DNA from: Gemmatimonadaceae bacterium
GTDB taxonomy: Bacteria > Latescibacterota > UBA2968 > UBA8231
Assembly: GCA_002726335.1 (NCBI GenBank)
Contig: PBSR01000047.1
Coordinates: 1 to 15,449, forward strand
Direction of reading: 5' to 3'
DNA: 15,449 nt
Shown: positions 9,213-15,449 of the stretch, piece after piece
Layout of the letters: every line of letters starts with the position of its first letter
Numbering within the stretch: position 1 is the stretch's first letter
The notes under the pieces: model-generated
Told to the model about the DNA's origin: nothing
Databases searched by the model: none
The model's input: the letters and a program-made list of their open reading frames with translations, nothing else
Made by a program: the position numbers and the translations under genes

Positions 9213-9275
9213 GTTGAGCAGCCTCCGCACCTGAAGTCATATGCCGTCAGCAGGCTGTTTCGTGATGTTATCGAC

Positions 9276-10055
9276 ATGCAATACGGCTTCCTCCTCGACT
9301 GCTTCCTCGCCGGCATTCTTGCCAGTGTCGCCTGCGGCCTGGGAGCGGCACCGCTGTTCATCGGCGGCTTCGACGTGCAGAAGCGCGTCGGCCTGGGATA
9401 CGGATTCGCCGGCGGACTCATGTTCTCTGCCTCCGTCTACAATCTGATCCTGCCTGGCATCATCATGGGACAGGCCACGGGCTCGACGCATCACATCGTC
9501 CTCATCCTCGGTGGCATTCTCCTCGGTGCCCTGTTCCTTTGGGGCTGTGACCGGTTGTTACGACGCCAGACGCTGGAGCGCTCCTCCCTGCGCCGGCTAG
9601 GCTCTCGTCGCGAAATCCTCATCTTCATCGCCATGTCCTTCCACAGCATGCCGGAAGGGGTCGTCGTCGGCGTCGGCTACGCCTCGCAGGAAGCGGTGGC
9701 CGGCGTCGACGATCTCGGCCGCTACATCGCCCTGGCCATCGCCATCCACAACGTCCCGGAGGGACTCGCCGTGGCCCTGCCGTTGCGGGCTCGCGGCGCC
9801 GGATTCCTGCGCTGTTTCACCGCCGCATTTCTCACGAGCCTGCCGCAGCCGCTCACCGCCGTTCCCGCCGCCCTGCTCGTCTGGTTCTTCCAGCCTCTGC
9901 TGCTGCCGTTGCTCGGTTTTGCCGCCGGCGCCATGATGTTCCTCGTCCTCATGGAGTTGATTCCCGATGCCCTCGACGACCGCAGACCTGTCGAGATCGC
10001 CTGGTCCTTCCTCTTCGGTTTCTGTCTGATGATTCTGGTACAGGTCATCATCTAG
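9276..10055 (+). CDS. ZIP-family divalent metal transporter
   Basis: This 259-residue inner-membrane protein has about eight hydrophobic segments. The ZIP signatures are clear: H123-S-M-P-E127-G in the fourth helix and H158-N-V-P-E162-G in the fifth, the histidine/glutamate pairs that form the binuclear metal site, plus M-E227-L-I-P-D-A-L near the end. ZIP proteins usually move Zn(II), Fe(II) or Mn(II) into the cytosol; the substrate cannot be read here. The loop before the fourth helix is Arg-rich and lacks the His cluster of many ZIPs. The ATG at 9276 is the only sensible start in the frame, although no good Shine-Dalgarno site precedes it. It is divergent from the copper operon and stops 158 bases before the sigma factor start. 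ZupT- or GufA-like is as close as I would go. Confidence 0.9.
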   Translation: MQYGFLLDCFLAGILASVACGLGAAPLFIGGFDVQKRVGLGYGFAGGLMFSASVYNLILPGIIMGQATGSTHHIVLILGGILLGALFLWGCDRLLRRQTLERSSLRRLGSRREILIFIAMSFHSMPEGVVVGVGYASQEAVAGVDDLGRYIALAIAIHNVPEGLAVALPLRARGAGFLRCFTAAFLTSLPQPLTAVPAALLVWFFQPLLLPLLGFAAGAMMFLVLMELIPDALDDRRPVEIAWSFLFGFCLMILVQVII

Positions 10056-10199
10056 CTCAGGTGAGACCGATCTGCCCCTGTGGTCGCAGCACACCGCACA
10101 TTGGGACATCTCTGTCTCGATAAGAAGCCGGATCGGCATCGGCTCAGAGAGAAACCCGGCGGCACGGTTCCTGCTGATGGTTGGGCGAGCCTCTTTGCG

Positions 10200-10206
10200 A
10201 AAGGAG
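10200..10206 (+). promoter_or_regulatory. Shine-Dalgarno site that fixes the sigma factor start
   Basis: AAAGGAG ends 7 bases before GTG 10214. The reading frame is open upstream to a TTG at 10181, but the extra 11 residues carry no sigma homology and that TTG has no ribosome site, so GTG 10214 is preferred. Confidence 0.75.
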
Positions 10207-10213
10207 AAGGACC

Positions 10214-11050
10214 GTGGCCGCCCTGCCCTCCAGAGTTCTCGACACCTACTGGCACGACATACGCGATTGCACTCCCATCACGCACGAGGAGGAGAGAGCA
10301 CTCGTACGCAAGGCCAGGGCAGGAGATACCGACGCCCTTGGACAGCTCGTCTCTGCCAACCTGCGGTTCGTCGTCTCTGTTGCCCGGGAGTTTCAGGCCA
10401 CGGGCCAGCCGCTGAGCGAGATGATCTCAGACGGCAACCTGGGCCTCATGGAAGCGGCTCTGCGGTTCGACGAGAAACGGGGGTTTCGTTTCATCACGTA
10501 CGCCGTGTGGTGGATCCGGCAGTCCATCCTGCGCTCGGCGACACGGCGGCGTCGCGTGGTCACGGCGCCATCCAATCGGGTGGAGGATCTGAAGACGGTA
10601 GAGACCATCCTGTCGCGGTTGACGCAGCAGATGGGGCGAATCGCCACCGATGAGGAAGTCGCGTCCGAGGCAGGCTACACACAGGTGCGTGTGCGCCGTG
10701 CCCTCGACGTGGCAGCCCCGGAGGTCCGCCTCGACCGGACGCTCTTTGCCGATGGCGAGGACGGCGACGTCCTCTCCCGCTTTGCCGTCGCCGACCTGCC
10801 GGTAGACGAGCGACTCGAGACCCGGGAGGCCGAAGACATGCTCCATCAGTGCCTCGACATCCTGGACGAGCGCGAGCGTGAAATCCTGAGGTGTCACTAC
10901 GGCTTCGACGGCTTTGAACCCATGACACTGGAGGCGATCGGTCAGCGCCTCGGGCTCACGCGCGAACGCATCCGCCAGGTACGCAACGCGGCGCTGGCAC
11001 GGATTCGCGACCGCTACGGCAAGGCCCTGTTCGATGTGTCGCGCAACTGA
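10214..11050 (+). CDS. RNA polymerase sigma factor, sigma-70 family (RpoD-like, no region 1.1)
   Basis: This 278-residue protein has the layout of a group 1/2 sigma factor with no region 1.1: region 1.2 (about 8-38), region 2 (about 40-112, with N-L-R-F-V-V, G-N-L-G-L-M, R-F-D-E-K-R-G and Y-A-V-W-W-I-R-Q), region 3 (about 118-190) and region 4 (about 206-270, with T-R-E-R-I-R-Q in the helix-turn-helix). Region 4.2 keeps the residues that read the -35 box. After W-W-I-R-Q-S-I-L-R the usual acidic/Gln stretch and R-I-R-L/I-P of region 3.0 are replaced by S-A-T-R-R-R-R-V-V-T-A-P-S-N, so -10 or extended -10 reading may differ (inference). Translation starts at GTG with a strong ribosome site. No anti-sigma gene is adjacent. 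It could be the cell's primary sigma or a specialised group 2 factor tied to the metal genes; the sequence alone does not decide. Confidence 0.9.
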   Translation: MAALPSRVLDTYWHDIRDCTPITHEEERALVRKARAGDTDALGQLVSANLRFVVSVAREFQATGQPLSEMISDGNLGLMEAALRFDEKRGFRFITYAVWWIRQSILRSATRRRRVVTAPSNRVEDLKTVETILSRLTQQMGRIATDEEVASEAGYTQVRVRRALDVAAPEVRLDRTLFADGEDGDVLSRFAVADLPVDERLETREAEDMLHQCLDILDEREREILRCHYGFDGFEPMTLEAIGQRLGLTRERIRQVRNAALARIRDRYGKALFDVSRN

Positions 11051-11069
11051 AGTCACCTGAGAATCTGAT

Positions 11070-11103
11070 AAATACGTATTGCCGTATATACGTATTTCCG
11101 TAT
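11070..11103. promoter_or_regulatory. Probable ArsR operator: 32-bp array of four 8-bp units with a 10-bp inverted repeat
   Basis: From 11072 to 11103 the sequence is two 16-bp direct repeats differing at one base, or four 8-bp units each ending in CGTAT (CGTAT starts at 11075, 11083, 11091 and 11099). Within it AAATACGTAT (11070-11079) and ATACGTATTT (11088-11097) are perfect inverted repeats with an 8-bp spacer. It is AT-rich, unlike its surroundings, and lies 36 bases before arsM. ArsR/SmtB repressors bind such AT-rich dyads over their own promoters, and an arsR is third in this operon. Binding itself is inferred. Confidence 0.8.
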
Positions 11104-11106
11104 GTT
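11079..11106 (+). promoter_or_regulatory. Possible ars promoter overlapping the operator
   Basis: TTGCCG (11079-11084) and TATGTT (11101-11106) are separated by 16 bases and resemble -35 and -10 boxes (four of six matches each). Transcription would start near 11113, giving a short leader before arsM. Because the boxes lie in the repeat array, ArsR binding would block polymerase. The boxes are imperfect and other placements are possible. Confidence 0.4.
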
Positions 11107-11139
11107 CCGAGTCACACCCTTACTCATGGAGGCTCGGAG

Positions 11140-12018
11140 ATGGCTGATCCAGGCTGTGAACCCACCTGCTGCACCGATACCGGAACCCCCGTTGCCACTA
11201 CCGAGCAGACGCGATCGACCGTGCGCCGGGGCTACGCCAGCATCGCTCGCGGCGAAGCCTCATCCTGCTGCGGCAACACGGCGTCGGATGCTACCGATCT
11301 GGCCCGCGGCGTCGGGTGTGACTCCGATGAGCTGGCGTCACTGCCGGAAGGCGCCAACCTCGGGCTCTCGTGCGGCAACCCCACAGCCCTCGCCGCGCTG
11401 ACTGGCGGGGAAGTTGTGCTCGATCTCGGTTCGGGTGCCGGATTCGATGTCTTCATCGCCGCCGACCGTGTCGGCCCGGAAGGGCGCGTCATCGGTGTCG
11501 ATATGACGGCGGAGATGATCGATCGAGCCCGGCAGAATGCCGCCTCATACACGGAACGCACGGGGATCGACAACGTCGAGTTCCGCCTGGGAGAGATCGA
11601 GCACCTGCCGGTAGCCGATGCTTCCGTCGACGTGGTCATCTCCAACTGTGTCATCAACCTGTCACCGGACAAAACCGCCGTCTGGCGTGAGATCGCCCGC
11701 GTGCTGAAGCCGGGTGGACGTGTCTCGGTGTCCGACATCGCCCTGAAACGGGCCCTGCCAGATCAGGTGCGCGAAGCAGTTCAAGCTCTTGTGGGCTGTG
11801 TGGCCGGCGCCGTCATGGTGGCCGACACCGAGGCCATGGCCCGTGCGGCGGGTCTTGCCGACATCACTCTCGAACAGCGGGATGGCAACATCGCGGCCAT
11901 GGAATCCTGGCACGATCCGCTCTACCGCGAGATCGAGGCGGGCCTACCCTCGGGCACAACGCCGTCCGATTTCGTCACCAGCCTCGCGGTTTCGGCCCGC
12001 AAATCCGGGCAAGCCTGA
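11140..12018 (+). CDS. arsM: Arsenite S-adenosylmethionine methyltransferase
   Basis: This 292-residue cytosolic enzyme methylates As(III) using S-adenosylmethionine, giving methylated and finally volatile arsenicals. It has a Cys-rich N-terminus (C6, C10, C11), Y-A-S-I-A-R-G with C43-C44, then [11 protein letters not shown]78-G-N-P. The SAM-binding motif L-D-L-G-S-G-A-G is at 94-101 with an acidic D121 at the end of the next strand. S-N-C170-V-I-N-L and L-V-G-C220 match the positions of the As(III)-binding cysteines of known ArsM (C174 and C224 in the Cyanidioschyzon enzyme, from memory). C43/C44, C60 or C78 would supply the remaining thiol. The length is typical of bacterial ArsM. TGGAGG lies 7 bases before the ATG. 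It is the first gene of the ars operon, directly behind the repeat-array operator, and ends 2 bases before acr3. Confidence 0.95.
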   Translation: MADPGCEPTCCTDTGTPVATTEQTRSTVRRGYASIARGEASSCCGNTASDATDLARGVGCDSDELASLPEGANLGLSCGNPTALAALTGGEVVLDLGSGAGFDVFIAADRVGPEGRVIGVDMTAEMIDRARQNAASYTERTGIDNVEFRLGEIEHLPVADASVDVVISNCVINLSPDKTAVWREIARVLKPGGRVSVSDIALKRALPDQVREAVQALVGCVAGAVMVADTEAMARAAGLADITLEQRDGNIAAMESWHDPLYREIEAGLPSGTTPSDFVTSLAVSARKSGQA

Positions 12019-12020
12019 GC

Positions 12021-13067
12021 GTGTCGACCGCCCCCGGTAGCCCGCGACTGTCCACGCTGGATCGATTCCTGACGCTGTGGATCTTCCTGGCCATGGCCCT
12101 CGGCGTCGCCAGCGGATCGCTGGCCCCGGGGGTGGTTGATCTCATCACCCGCTTCCAGGTGGGCACGACGTCGATCCCTATCGCCGTGGGTCTCATCCTG
12201 ATGATGTATCCCCCCCTGGCGAAGGTGAAATACGAGCGCTTGCCGCGGGTCTTCCGCAATACGCGCGTGCTCGTACTGTCTCTGGTGCAGAACTGGATCA
12301 TCGGCCCGGTGTTGATGTTCTGCCTGGCCGTGCTCCTGTTGGGTGATCGTCCGGAGTATATGGTGGGGCTGATCATGATCGGCCTGGCGCGTTGCATCGC
12401 CATGGTCATCGTCTGGAACGAGCTGGCCCATGGAGATGCCGAGTACGCCGCCGGGCTCGTCGCTTTCAACTCGATCTTCCAGATCCTCTTCTTTCCGATC
12501 TATGCCTGGGTCTTCATCACCGTACTGCCGCCGCTGCTGGGCCTGCAGGGGGCCCCGATCGATATCACCATGGGACAGATCGCTGAGAGCGTCTTTATCT
12601 ACCTCGGCATCCCCTTCTTCGGCGGTATGCTGACTCGTTTCTCTCTGGTCCGGCACAAGGGGATCGACTGGTATGAGAACGTCTTCATTCCGCGTCTCAG
12701 TCCCGTCACCCTCGTGGCCCTGCTGTTTACGATCGTTGTCATGTTCTCCCTCAAGGGGGGCCACATCCTCGCCCTGCCGTTTGACGTCGTGCGCATCGCT
12801 CTGCCTCTGCTCATCTACTTCATCGTCATGTTTCTCGTGTCCTTCTGGATGGGCCGCTGGATCGGCGCCGACTACGCGCAGACGGCAACGCTCTCCTTTA
12901 CCGCGGCATCGAACAACTTCGAGCTGGCCATCGCCGTCGCCGTGGCCGTCTTCGGCATCGGCTCCGGTGCGGCCTTCGCCGCCGTCATTGGTCCCCTGGT
13001 GGAGGTGCCCGTGCTCATAGGCCTGGTCTCTGTGGCCCTGTGGCTGCAACGGCGCTGGTTCTCGTGA
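12021..13067 (+). CDS. acr3: Arsenite efflux permease, ACR3 family
   Basis: This 348-residue inner-membrane protein with about ten helices expels As(III) by exchange with protons. Diagnostic positions are present: C125 in G-L-A-R-C-I-A-M and E301 in N-N-F-E-L-A-I-A, equivalent to C129 and E305 of the characterised Alkaliphilus Acr3 (constant offset of four, from memory). The N-terminus [17 protein letters not shown] is typical of the family. The start is GTG at 12021, two bases after the arsM stop; there is no evident Shine-Dalgarno site, so translation probably depends on coupling to arsM. The next ATG falls inside the first helix and would be too late. Its stop overlaps the arsR start by four bases. 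Confidence 0.95.
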   Translation: MSTAPGSPRLSTLDRFLTLWIFLAMALGVASGSLAPGVVDLITRFQVGTTSIPIAVGLILMMYPPLAKVKYERLPRVFRNTRVLVLSLVQNWIIGPVLMFCLAVLLLGDRPEYMVGLIMIGLARCIAMVIVWNELAHGDAEYAAGLVAFNSIFQILFFPIYAWVFITVLPPLLGLQGAPIDITMGQIAESVFIYLGIPFFGGMLTRFSLVRHKGIDWYENVFIPRLSPVTLVALLFTIVVMFSLKGGHILALPFDVVRIALPLLIYFIVMFLVSFWMGRWIGADYAQTATLSFTAASNNFELAIAVAVAVFGIGSGAAFAAVIGPLVEVPVLIGLVSVALWLQRRWFS

Positions 13068-13447
13068 ACGCCGACCTGGAGATGTTCAAGGCCTGTGCTG
13101 ACGAAACCCGTCTGCGTCTGCTCGTGCTGTTGTCAGAGCGCGAGTTGTGCGTCTGCGAGCTCGTCGACATTCTGGAGATGCCCCAGGGCAAGATCTCCCG
13201 CCATCTGGCCGTGCTCCGCCGTGCCGGTCTCGTCACCGATCGACGGTGCGGCACGTGGATCCACTACTCAATACGACGAGGAGGTACACCCCTGGCGCGC
13301 CGTCTGCGTGCCTACCTGAAAAGCGAGGGTCGTGACGACGCCCTGCCGGCAGCCGATCTGGTGCGGCTGCGCGATCTGGCGGACTGCGGCGAAATCTGCT
13401 GCCCCCCGGATCGTCACAAAGTCCCGGCGACGACGGGGAGTAAGTGA
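13064..13447 (+). CDS. arsR: ArsR/SmtB-family arsenic-responsive repressor
   Basis: This winged-helix repressor (127 residues from GTG 13064) should dissociate from the operator upstream of arsM when As(III) binds. [13 protein letters not shown] (8-20) opens the domain. E-L-C29-V-C31-E-L holds the sensor cysteines, and [16 protein letters not shown] (42-57) is the recognition helix and turn. The third cysteine of the classical R773-type site (C-V-C-x-x-C) is Val here, which is compatible with As(III) sensing with two thiols or with help from another Cys. The C-terminal tail has further cysteines (C108, C112, C113). Possible starts are GTG 13040, GTG 13064 and ATG 13082. I chose 13064 because it makes a GTGA overlap with the acr3 stop, the same junction used between arsR and arsC. 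It lies third in the operon, not first. Confidence 0.92.
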   Translation: MNADLEMFKACADETRLRLLVLLSERELCVCELVDILEMPQGKISRHLAVLRRAGLVTDRRCGTWIHYSIRRGGTPLARRLRAYLKSEGRDDALPAADLVRLRDLADCGEICCPPDRHKVPATTGSK

Positions 13448-13872
13448 AGAAACGACTCCTGTTCCTGTGCACGGGCAACTCCTGCCGCAGCCAGATGGCC
13501 GAGGGCTGGGCCCGGCATCTGCGGGGGGATGTGCTCGATGTGGCCTCCGCCGGCATCGAGGCGCACGGTCTCAATCCGCGGGCCGTTGCGGTCATGGCCG
13601 AAGTCGGCGTCGACATCTCTGCCCACCGGTCGCGAACCCTGGAGGATCTGTCGGGCAAGCCCTTTGATGTGATCGTTACGGTGTGCGACAGCGCCGCAGA
13701 GAATTGCCCCATGGTCCCCGGTCCGGCCCGGGTTGTGCATCAGCCTTTCGATGACCCGCCACGACTGGCGGCGACAGCCCCGAGCGAAGCCGAGGCCCTG
13801 GCGTCGTACCGACGTGTGCGGGATGAGATTCGCGTCTATATCGAAACGCTGCCACAGAGCCTGCCGATCTGA
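13444..13872 (+). CDS. arsC: Arsenate reductase, thioredoxin-coupled low-molecular-weight phosphatase type
   Basis: This 142-residue cytosolic enzyme reduces As(V) to As(III), the substrate of Acr3 and ArsM. The active-site loop is C9-T-G-N-S-C14-R15, the Cx5R phosphatase signature. C81 and C88 in T-V-C-D-S-A-A-E-N-C-P are the shuttle cysteines, matching C10, C82 and C89 of the Staphylococcus pI258 enzyme with an offset of one. This sets it apart from the glutaredoxin-coupled ArsC of E. coli plasmid R773. Asp in F-D-D-P-P (about 106-110) is the expected general acid region. The start is GTG at 13444, overlapping the arsR stop in GTGA, with GGGGAG only 3 bases upstream, so it is probably translated by coupling. 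It is the last gene of the ars operon. Confidence 0.95.
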   Translation: MKKRLLFLCTGNSCRSQMAEGWARHLRGDVLDVASAGIEAHGLNPRAVAVMAEVGVDISAHRSRTLEDLSGKPFDVIVTVCDSAAENCPMVPGPARVVHQPFDDPPRLAATAPSEAEALASYRRVRDEIRVYIETLPQSLPI

Positions 13873-13896
13873 GGTCCGTTCCCGGGGCCGGGGACC
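13873..13896 (+). terminator. Weak hairpin directly after arsC
   Basis: GGTCC (13873-13877) can pair with GGACC (13892-13896), with two or more further G-C pairs possible across a bulge. It begins at the base after the arsC stop codon. There is no T run, so it is a weak candidate for the end of the ars transcript, or a structure shielding the mRNA 3' end. Confidence 0.25.
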
Positions 13897-13966
13897 GTCT
13901 TGACCGTCAACACCGGTGTACGCGAGCTTGCGATGGTCATCGTCCACCCAACAGGAGAGCAACCGC

Positions 13967-14932
13967 ATGAAAATCGTCGTCCTGGACGGCTACACGCTCA
14001 ATCCCGGAGACCTCAGCTGGCGCAACCTGGAGGCCCTCGGAGACGTCGTCGTCCACGAGCACTCGACGGCGGCACAGGTGGTCGAGAGGGCCCGGGACGC
14101 AGAGGTCGTGCTGACGAACAAGACTCCCATTCCCCGCCAGACCCTGACGCAGCTGCCGCTGGCGCAGTACATCGGCGTGTTGGCAACAGGGTACAACATC
14201 GTCGACGTCGACGCCGCCCGGGAGCGTGACATCCCCGTGTGTAATGTGCCCATATACGGCACGGCATCTGTGGCCCAGGCGGCCATCGCCCACGTTCTCA
14301 ACCTGACGCAGCGCATCGGCGATCACGCGGTTGCTGTGGCCGGCAACCGCTGGGCTCAGTGTCGCGACTTCAGCTTCCAGAATCATCCCCTCATCGAGCT
14401 GGAGGGTCTCACCTTCGGTGTGATCGGTTTCGGCCGCATCGGGCGGCGCACGGCGGAGCTGGCCCGCGCCTTCGGCGTACATGTTCTGGCACACACGCGC
14501 ACGCCGGATCCTGCCGTCGACTGGGCTGAATTCGTCGATGTTGAACAACTGCTGCGCCGCAGCGACGTGGTCTCACTGCACTGTCCGCTGACACCAGAGA
14601 CGGAAGGGATCATCAGCGCCGAGCGTCTGGCATTGATGAAACCGACAGCTCTCCTGGTCAACACCAGCCGCGGTCCCCTGGTCGATGAGGAGGCCCTGCA
14701 CGCTGCCCTGGAGGCCGGCACCATCGCCGGCGCCGGCCTCGATGTGATGGCCGTGGAGCCTCCCGCCGCCGATCACCCTCTCTATCATGCCAGAAACTGC
14801 TACGTTACACCGCACAACGCCTGGGCTACGGGCGCCGCCCGCAGCCGTCTGCTGGATACGGTCGTCGACAATGTCCGCGCCTTTCTCTCCGGCGCACCGC
14901 AGAACGTGGTGAATGAGAGCCGCGCGGGGTAG
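13967..14932 (+). CDS. D-2-hydroxyacid dehydrogenase (glycerate/hydroxypyruvate dehydrogenase-like)
   Basis: This 321-residue NAD(P)-dependent oxidoreductase interconverts a 2-keto acid and a D-2-hydroxy acid. The start M-K-I-V-V-L-D-G-Y-T-L-N-P-G-D-L-S-W and V-L-A-T-G-Y-N (71-77) are typical of the glycerate dehydrogenase branch. G-F-G-R-I-G (154-159) is the nucleotide-binding loop. The catalytic set is R235 in N-T-S-R-G-P-L-V, E264 in V-E-P-P and H283 in T-P-H-N-A. The coenzyme preference cannot be read safely. AGGAG lies 9 bases before ATG 13967; the frame is open further upstream but without family sequence. It follows arsC after 94 bases with its own ribosome site and is probably a separate unit, convergent with the enolase-superfamily gene. 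Hydroxypyruvate reductase is the likeliest specific role, not proven. Confidence 0.9.
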   Translation: MKIVVLDGYTLNPGDLSWRNLEALGDVVVHEHSTAAQVVERARDAEVVLTNKTPIPRQTLTQLPLAQYIGVLATGYNIVDVDAARERDIPVCNVPIYGTASVAQAAIAHVLNLTQRIGDHAVAVAGNRWAQCRDFSFQNHPLIELEGLTFGVIGFGRIGRRTAELARAFGVHVLAHTRTPDPAVDWAEFVDVEQLLRRSDVVSLHCPLTPETEGIISAERLALMKPTALLVNTSRGPLVDEEALHAALEAGTIAGAGLDVMAVEPPAADHPLYHARNCYVTPHNAWATGAARSRLLDTVVDNVRAFLSGAPQNVVNESRAG

Positions 14933-15009
14933 GTACGGTGGTTTGGGATGGGTGACGAGCCGGGATGCATCGCCGCCCATATTCGGCAGGACTTGGACGC
15001 GGCTCTAGC

Positions 15010-15449
15010 TCACCAGTTGGTATAGGACCCGTCCCGCCTGTGCAGGTGCGGCGCCTCCCAGAACTTGAAGGCCTGAGCTGCCACGGCCTCTTCATCGACC
15101 TCGACTCCCAGACCCGGCGTATCCGGCACGAGGAACCGATCCCCCTGCAGCGTCAGCTGCTGTGGAAACAGGTCGCTGTCCTGTGAGGCGGATGCTTCCG
15201 TCGGACTCACGCGCGCCTCGAGCCAGGCGAAATTGGGCACCGCTGCCCCGAGATGGACGCTGGCCGCCGTGCAGATCGGTCCCAGCGGATTGTGCGGCAT
15301 CAGGTCGATGTAGTGTGCTTCGGCCAGAGCCGCCACCTTCATGCTCTCGGTGAAGCCGCCGACGTTGCAGATATCGATGCGGGCGAACTGCGTCACACCC
15401 CGCTCCAGATAAGGCGCGAACTGCCACTTGCTCGCGAACTCCTCGCCAA
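15010..15449 (-). CDS. Mandelate racemase/muconate lactonizing enzyme family protein, C-terminal part (5' truncated by window)
   Basis: The leftward frame is open from the right edge (first full codon at 15447) to TGA at 15010-15012, giving 145 residues. The fragment begins G-E-E-F-A-S-K-W, where the first Glu should be the third Mg ligand of the barrel. It continues with R-I-D25-I-C-N-V-G-G-F-T-E, A-L-A-E-A-H, P-H52-N-P-L-G-P-I-C-T-A-A and N-F-A-W-L-E77. In the mandelate racemase subgroup, the Asp and the PHN His form the catalytic dyad and the last Glu is in the active site. The tail R-R-D-G-S-Y-T-N-W is also typical. These enzymes are mostly sugar-acid dehydratases (galactonate, gluconate and others); substrate cannot be called from this part. 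It converges on the dehydrogenase across a 77-base gap with no clear terminator. Confidence 0.88.
   Translation of the reverse strand, partial: GEEFASKWQFAPYLERGVTQFARIDICNVGGFTESMKVAALAEAHYIDLMPHNPLGPICTAASVHLGAAVPNFAWLEARVSPTEASASQDSDLFPQQLTLQGDRFLVPDTPGLGVEVDEEAVAAQAFKFWEAPHLHRRDGSYTNW

Noticed and set aside
10100..10125. Possible promoter for the sigma factor gene (TTGGGA and TAAGAA)
   Set aside because: The spacing is only 14 bases and both boxes are poor; no better pair was found in the 158-base gap.
10056..11061. 9-bp inverted repeats CTCAGGTGA (10056-10064) and TCACCTGAG (11053-11061) flanking the sigma factor gene, suggestive of a small mobile unit
   Set aside because: Hundreds of 9-bp repeat pairs are expected by chance in 15 kb; no target duplication, transposase or longer similarity supports mobility.
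11922..13049. A 375-codon open frame on the - strand opposite acr3
   Set aside because: Its translation is extremely rich in His, Asp, Gln and Glu, the mirror of hydrophobic codons of the Acr3 helices. No start signal or domain.
14933..15009. GATGCATC palindrome and ATGGG/CCCAT arms between the two convergent metabolic genes
   Set aside because: The arms are short with a long loop and there is no T run; not enough for a terminator call.
1..15449. Insertion sequences, integrase, tRNA, rRNA, CRISPR arrays or riboswitches
   Set aside because: I looked on both strands and saw no transposase or integrase motifs, no repeat-spacer pattern and no recognisable RNA gene; nearly all sequence is accounted for by protein genes.

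Overview
The window is about 15.4 kb of gene-dense, GC-rich DNA (roughly 60-65% by eye) from a Gram-negative-type bacterium; an outer-membrane efflux channel and a periplasmic adaptor imply two membranes. I cannot place the lineage. The short primary-like sigma factor without region 1.1 and the sugar-acid genes on the right hint at an environmental, non-enterobacterial group, but no rRNA or other marker is present. I see no tRNA, rRNA, CRISPR array, transposase or integrase, and no gene-free stretch longer than about 160 bases.

Left part (1-9150). After the end of a DUF2231-type membrane protein (1-186, + strand), a five-gene operon runs right to left: a small Cys-rich exported protein (9150-8785), an outer-membrane channel (cusC-like, 8637-7345), a periplasmic adaptor (cusB, 7345-5954), an RND pump (cusA, 5938-2726) and a P1B copper ATPase (copA, 2729-273). 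CusA keeps the three-methionine Cu(I)/Ag(I) site. CopA has the CPC, YN and MxxSS membrane motifs of Cu(I) ATPases. The ATPase would move cytosolic Cu(I)/Ag(I) to the periplasm, and the tripartite pump would expel it from the cell. The last four genes are tightly packed, three of them joined by overlapping stop/start codons.

Middle (9151-11050). A ZIP-family metal transporter (9276-10055, +) is divergent from the copper operon. It is followed by a sigma-70-type sigma factor (10214-11050, +) with a normal -35-reading region but an unusual stretch after region 2.4. No recognisable copper regulator (CueR, CsoR, CusRS, CopY) lies in the window.

Right part (11051-13872). An arsenic operon arsM-acr3-arsR-arsC runs left to right behind a striking 32-bp array of four 8-bp units that is very probably the ArsR operator. 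ArsC reduces arsenate, Acr3 exports arsenite, ArsM methylates As(III), and ArsR senses As(III). Gene junctions are 2-nt gaps or GTGA overlaps.

Far right (13967-15449). A D-2-hydroxyacid dehydrogenase (+) converges on the C-terminal part of a mandelate racemase/muconate lactonizing enzyme family protein (-). These look like sugar-acid metabolism and mark the end of the metal/metalloid resistance block.
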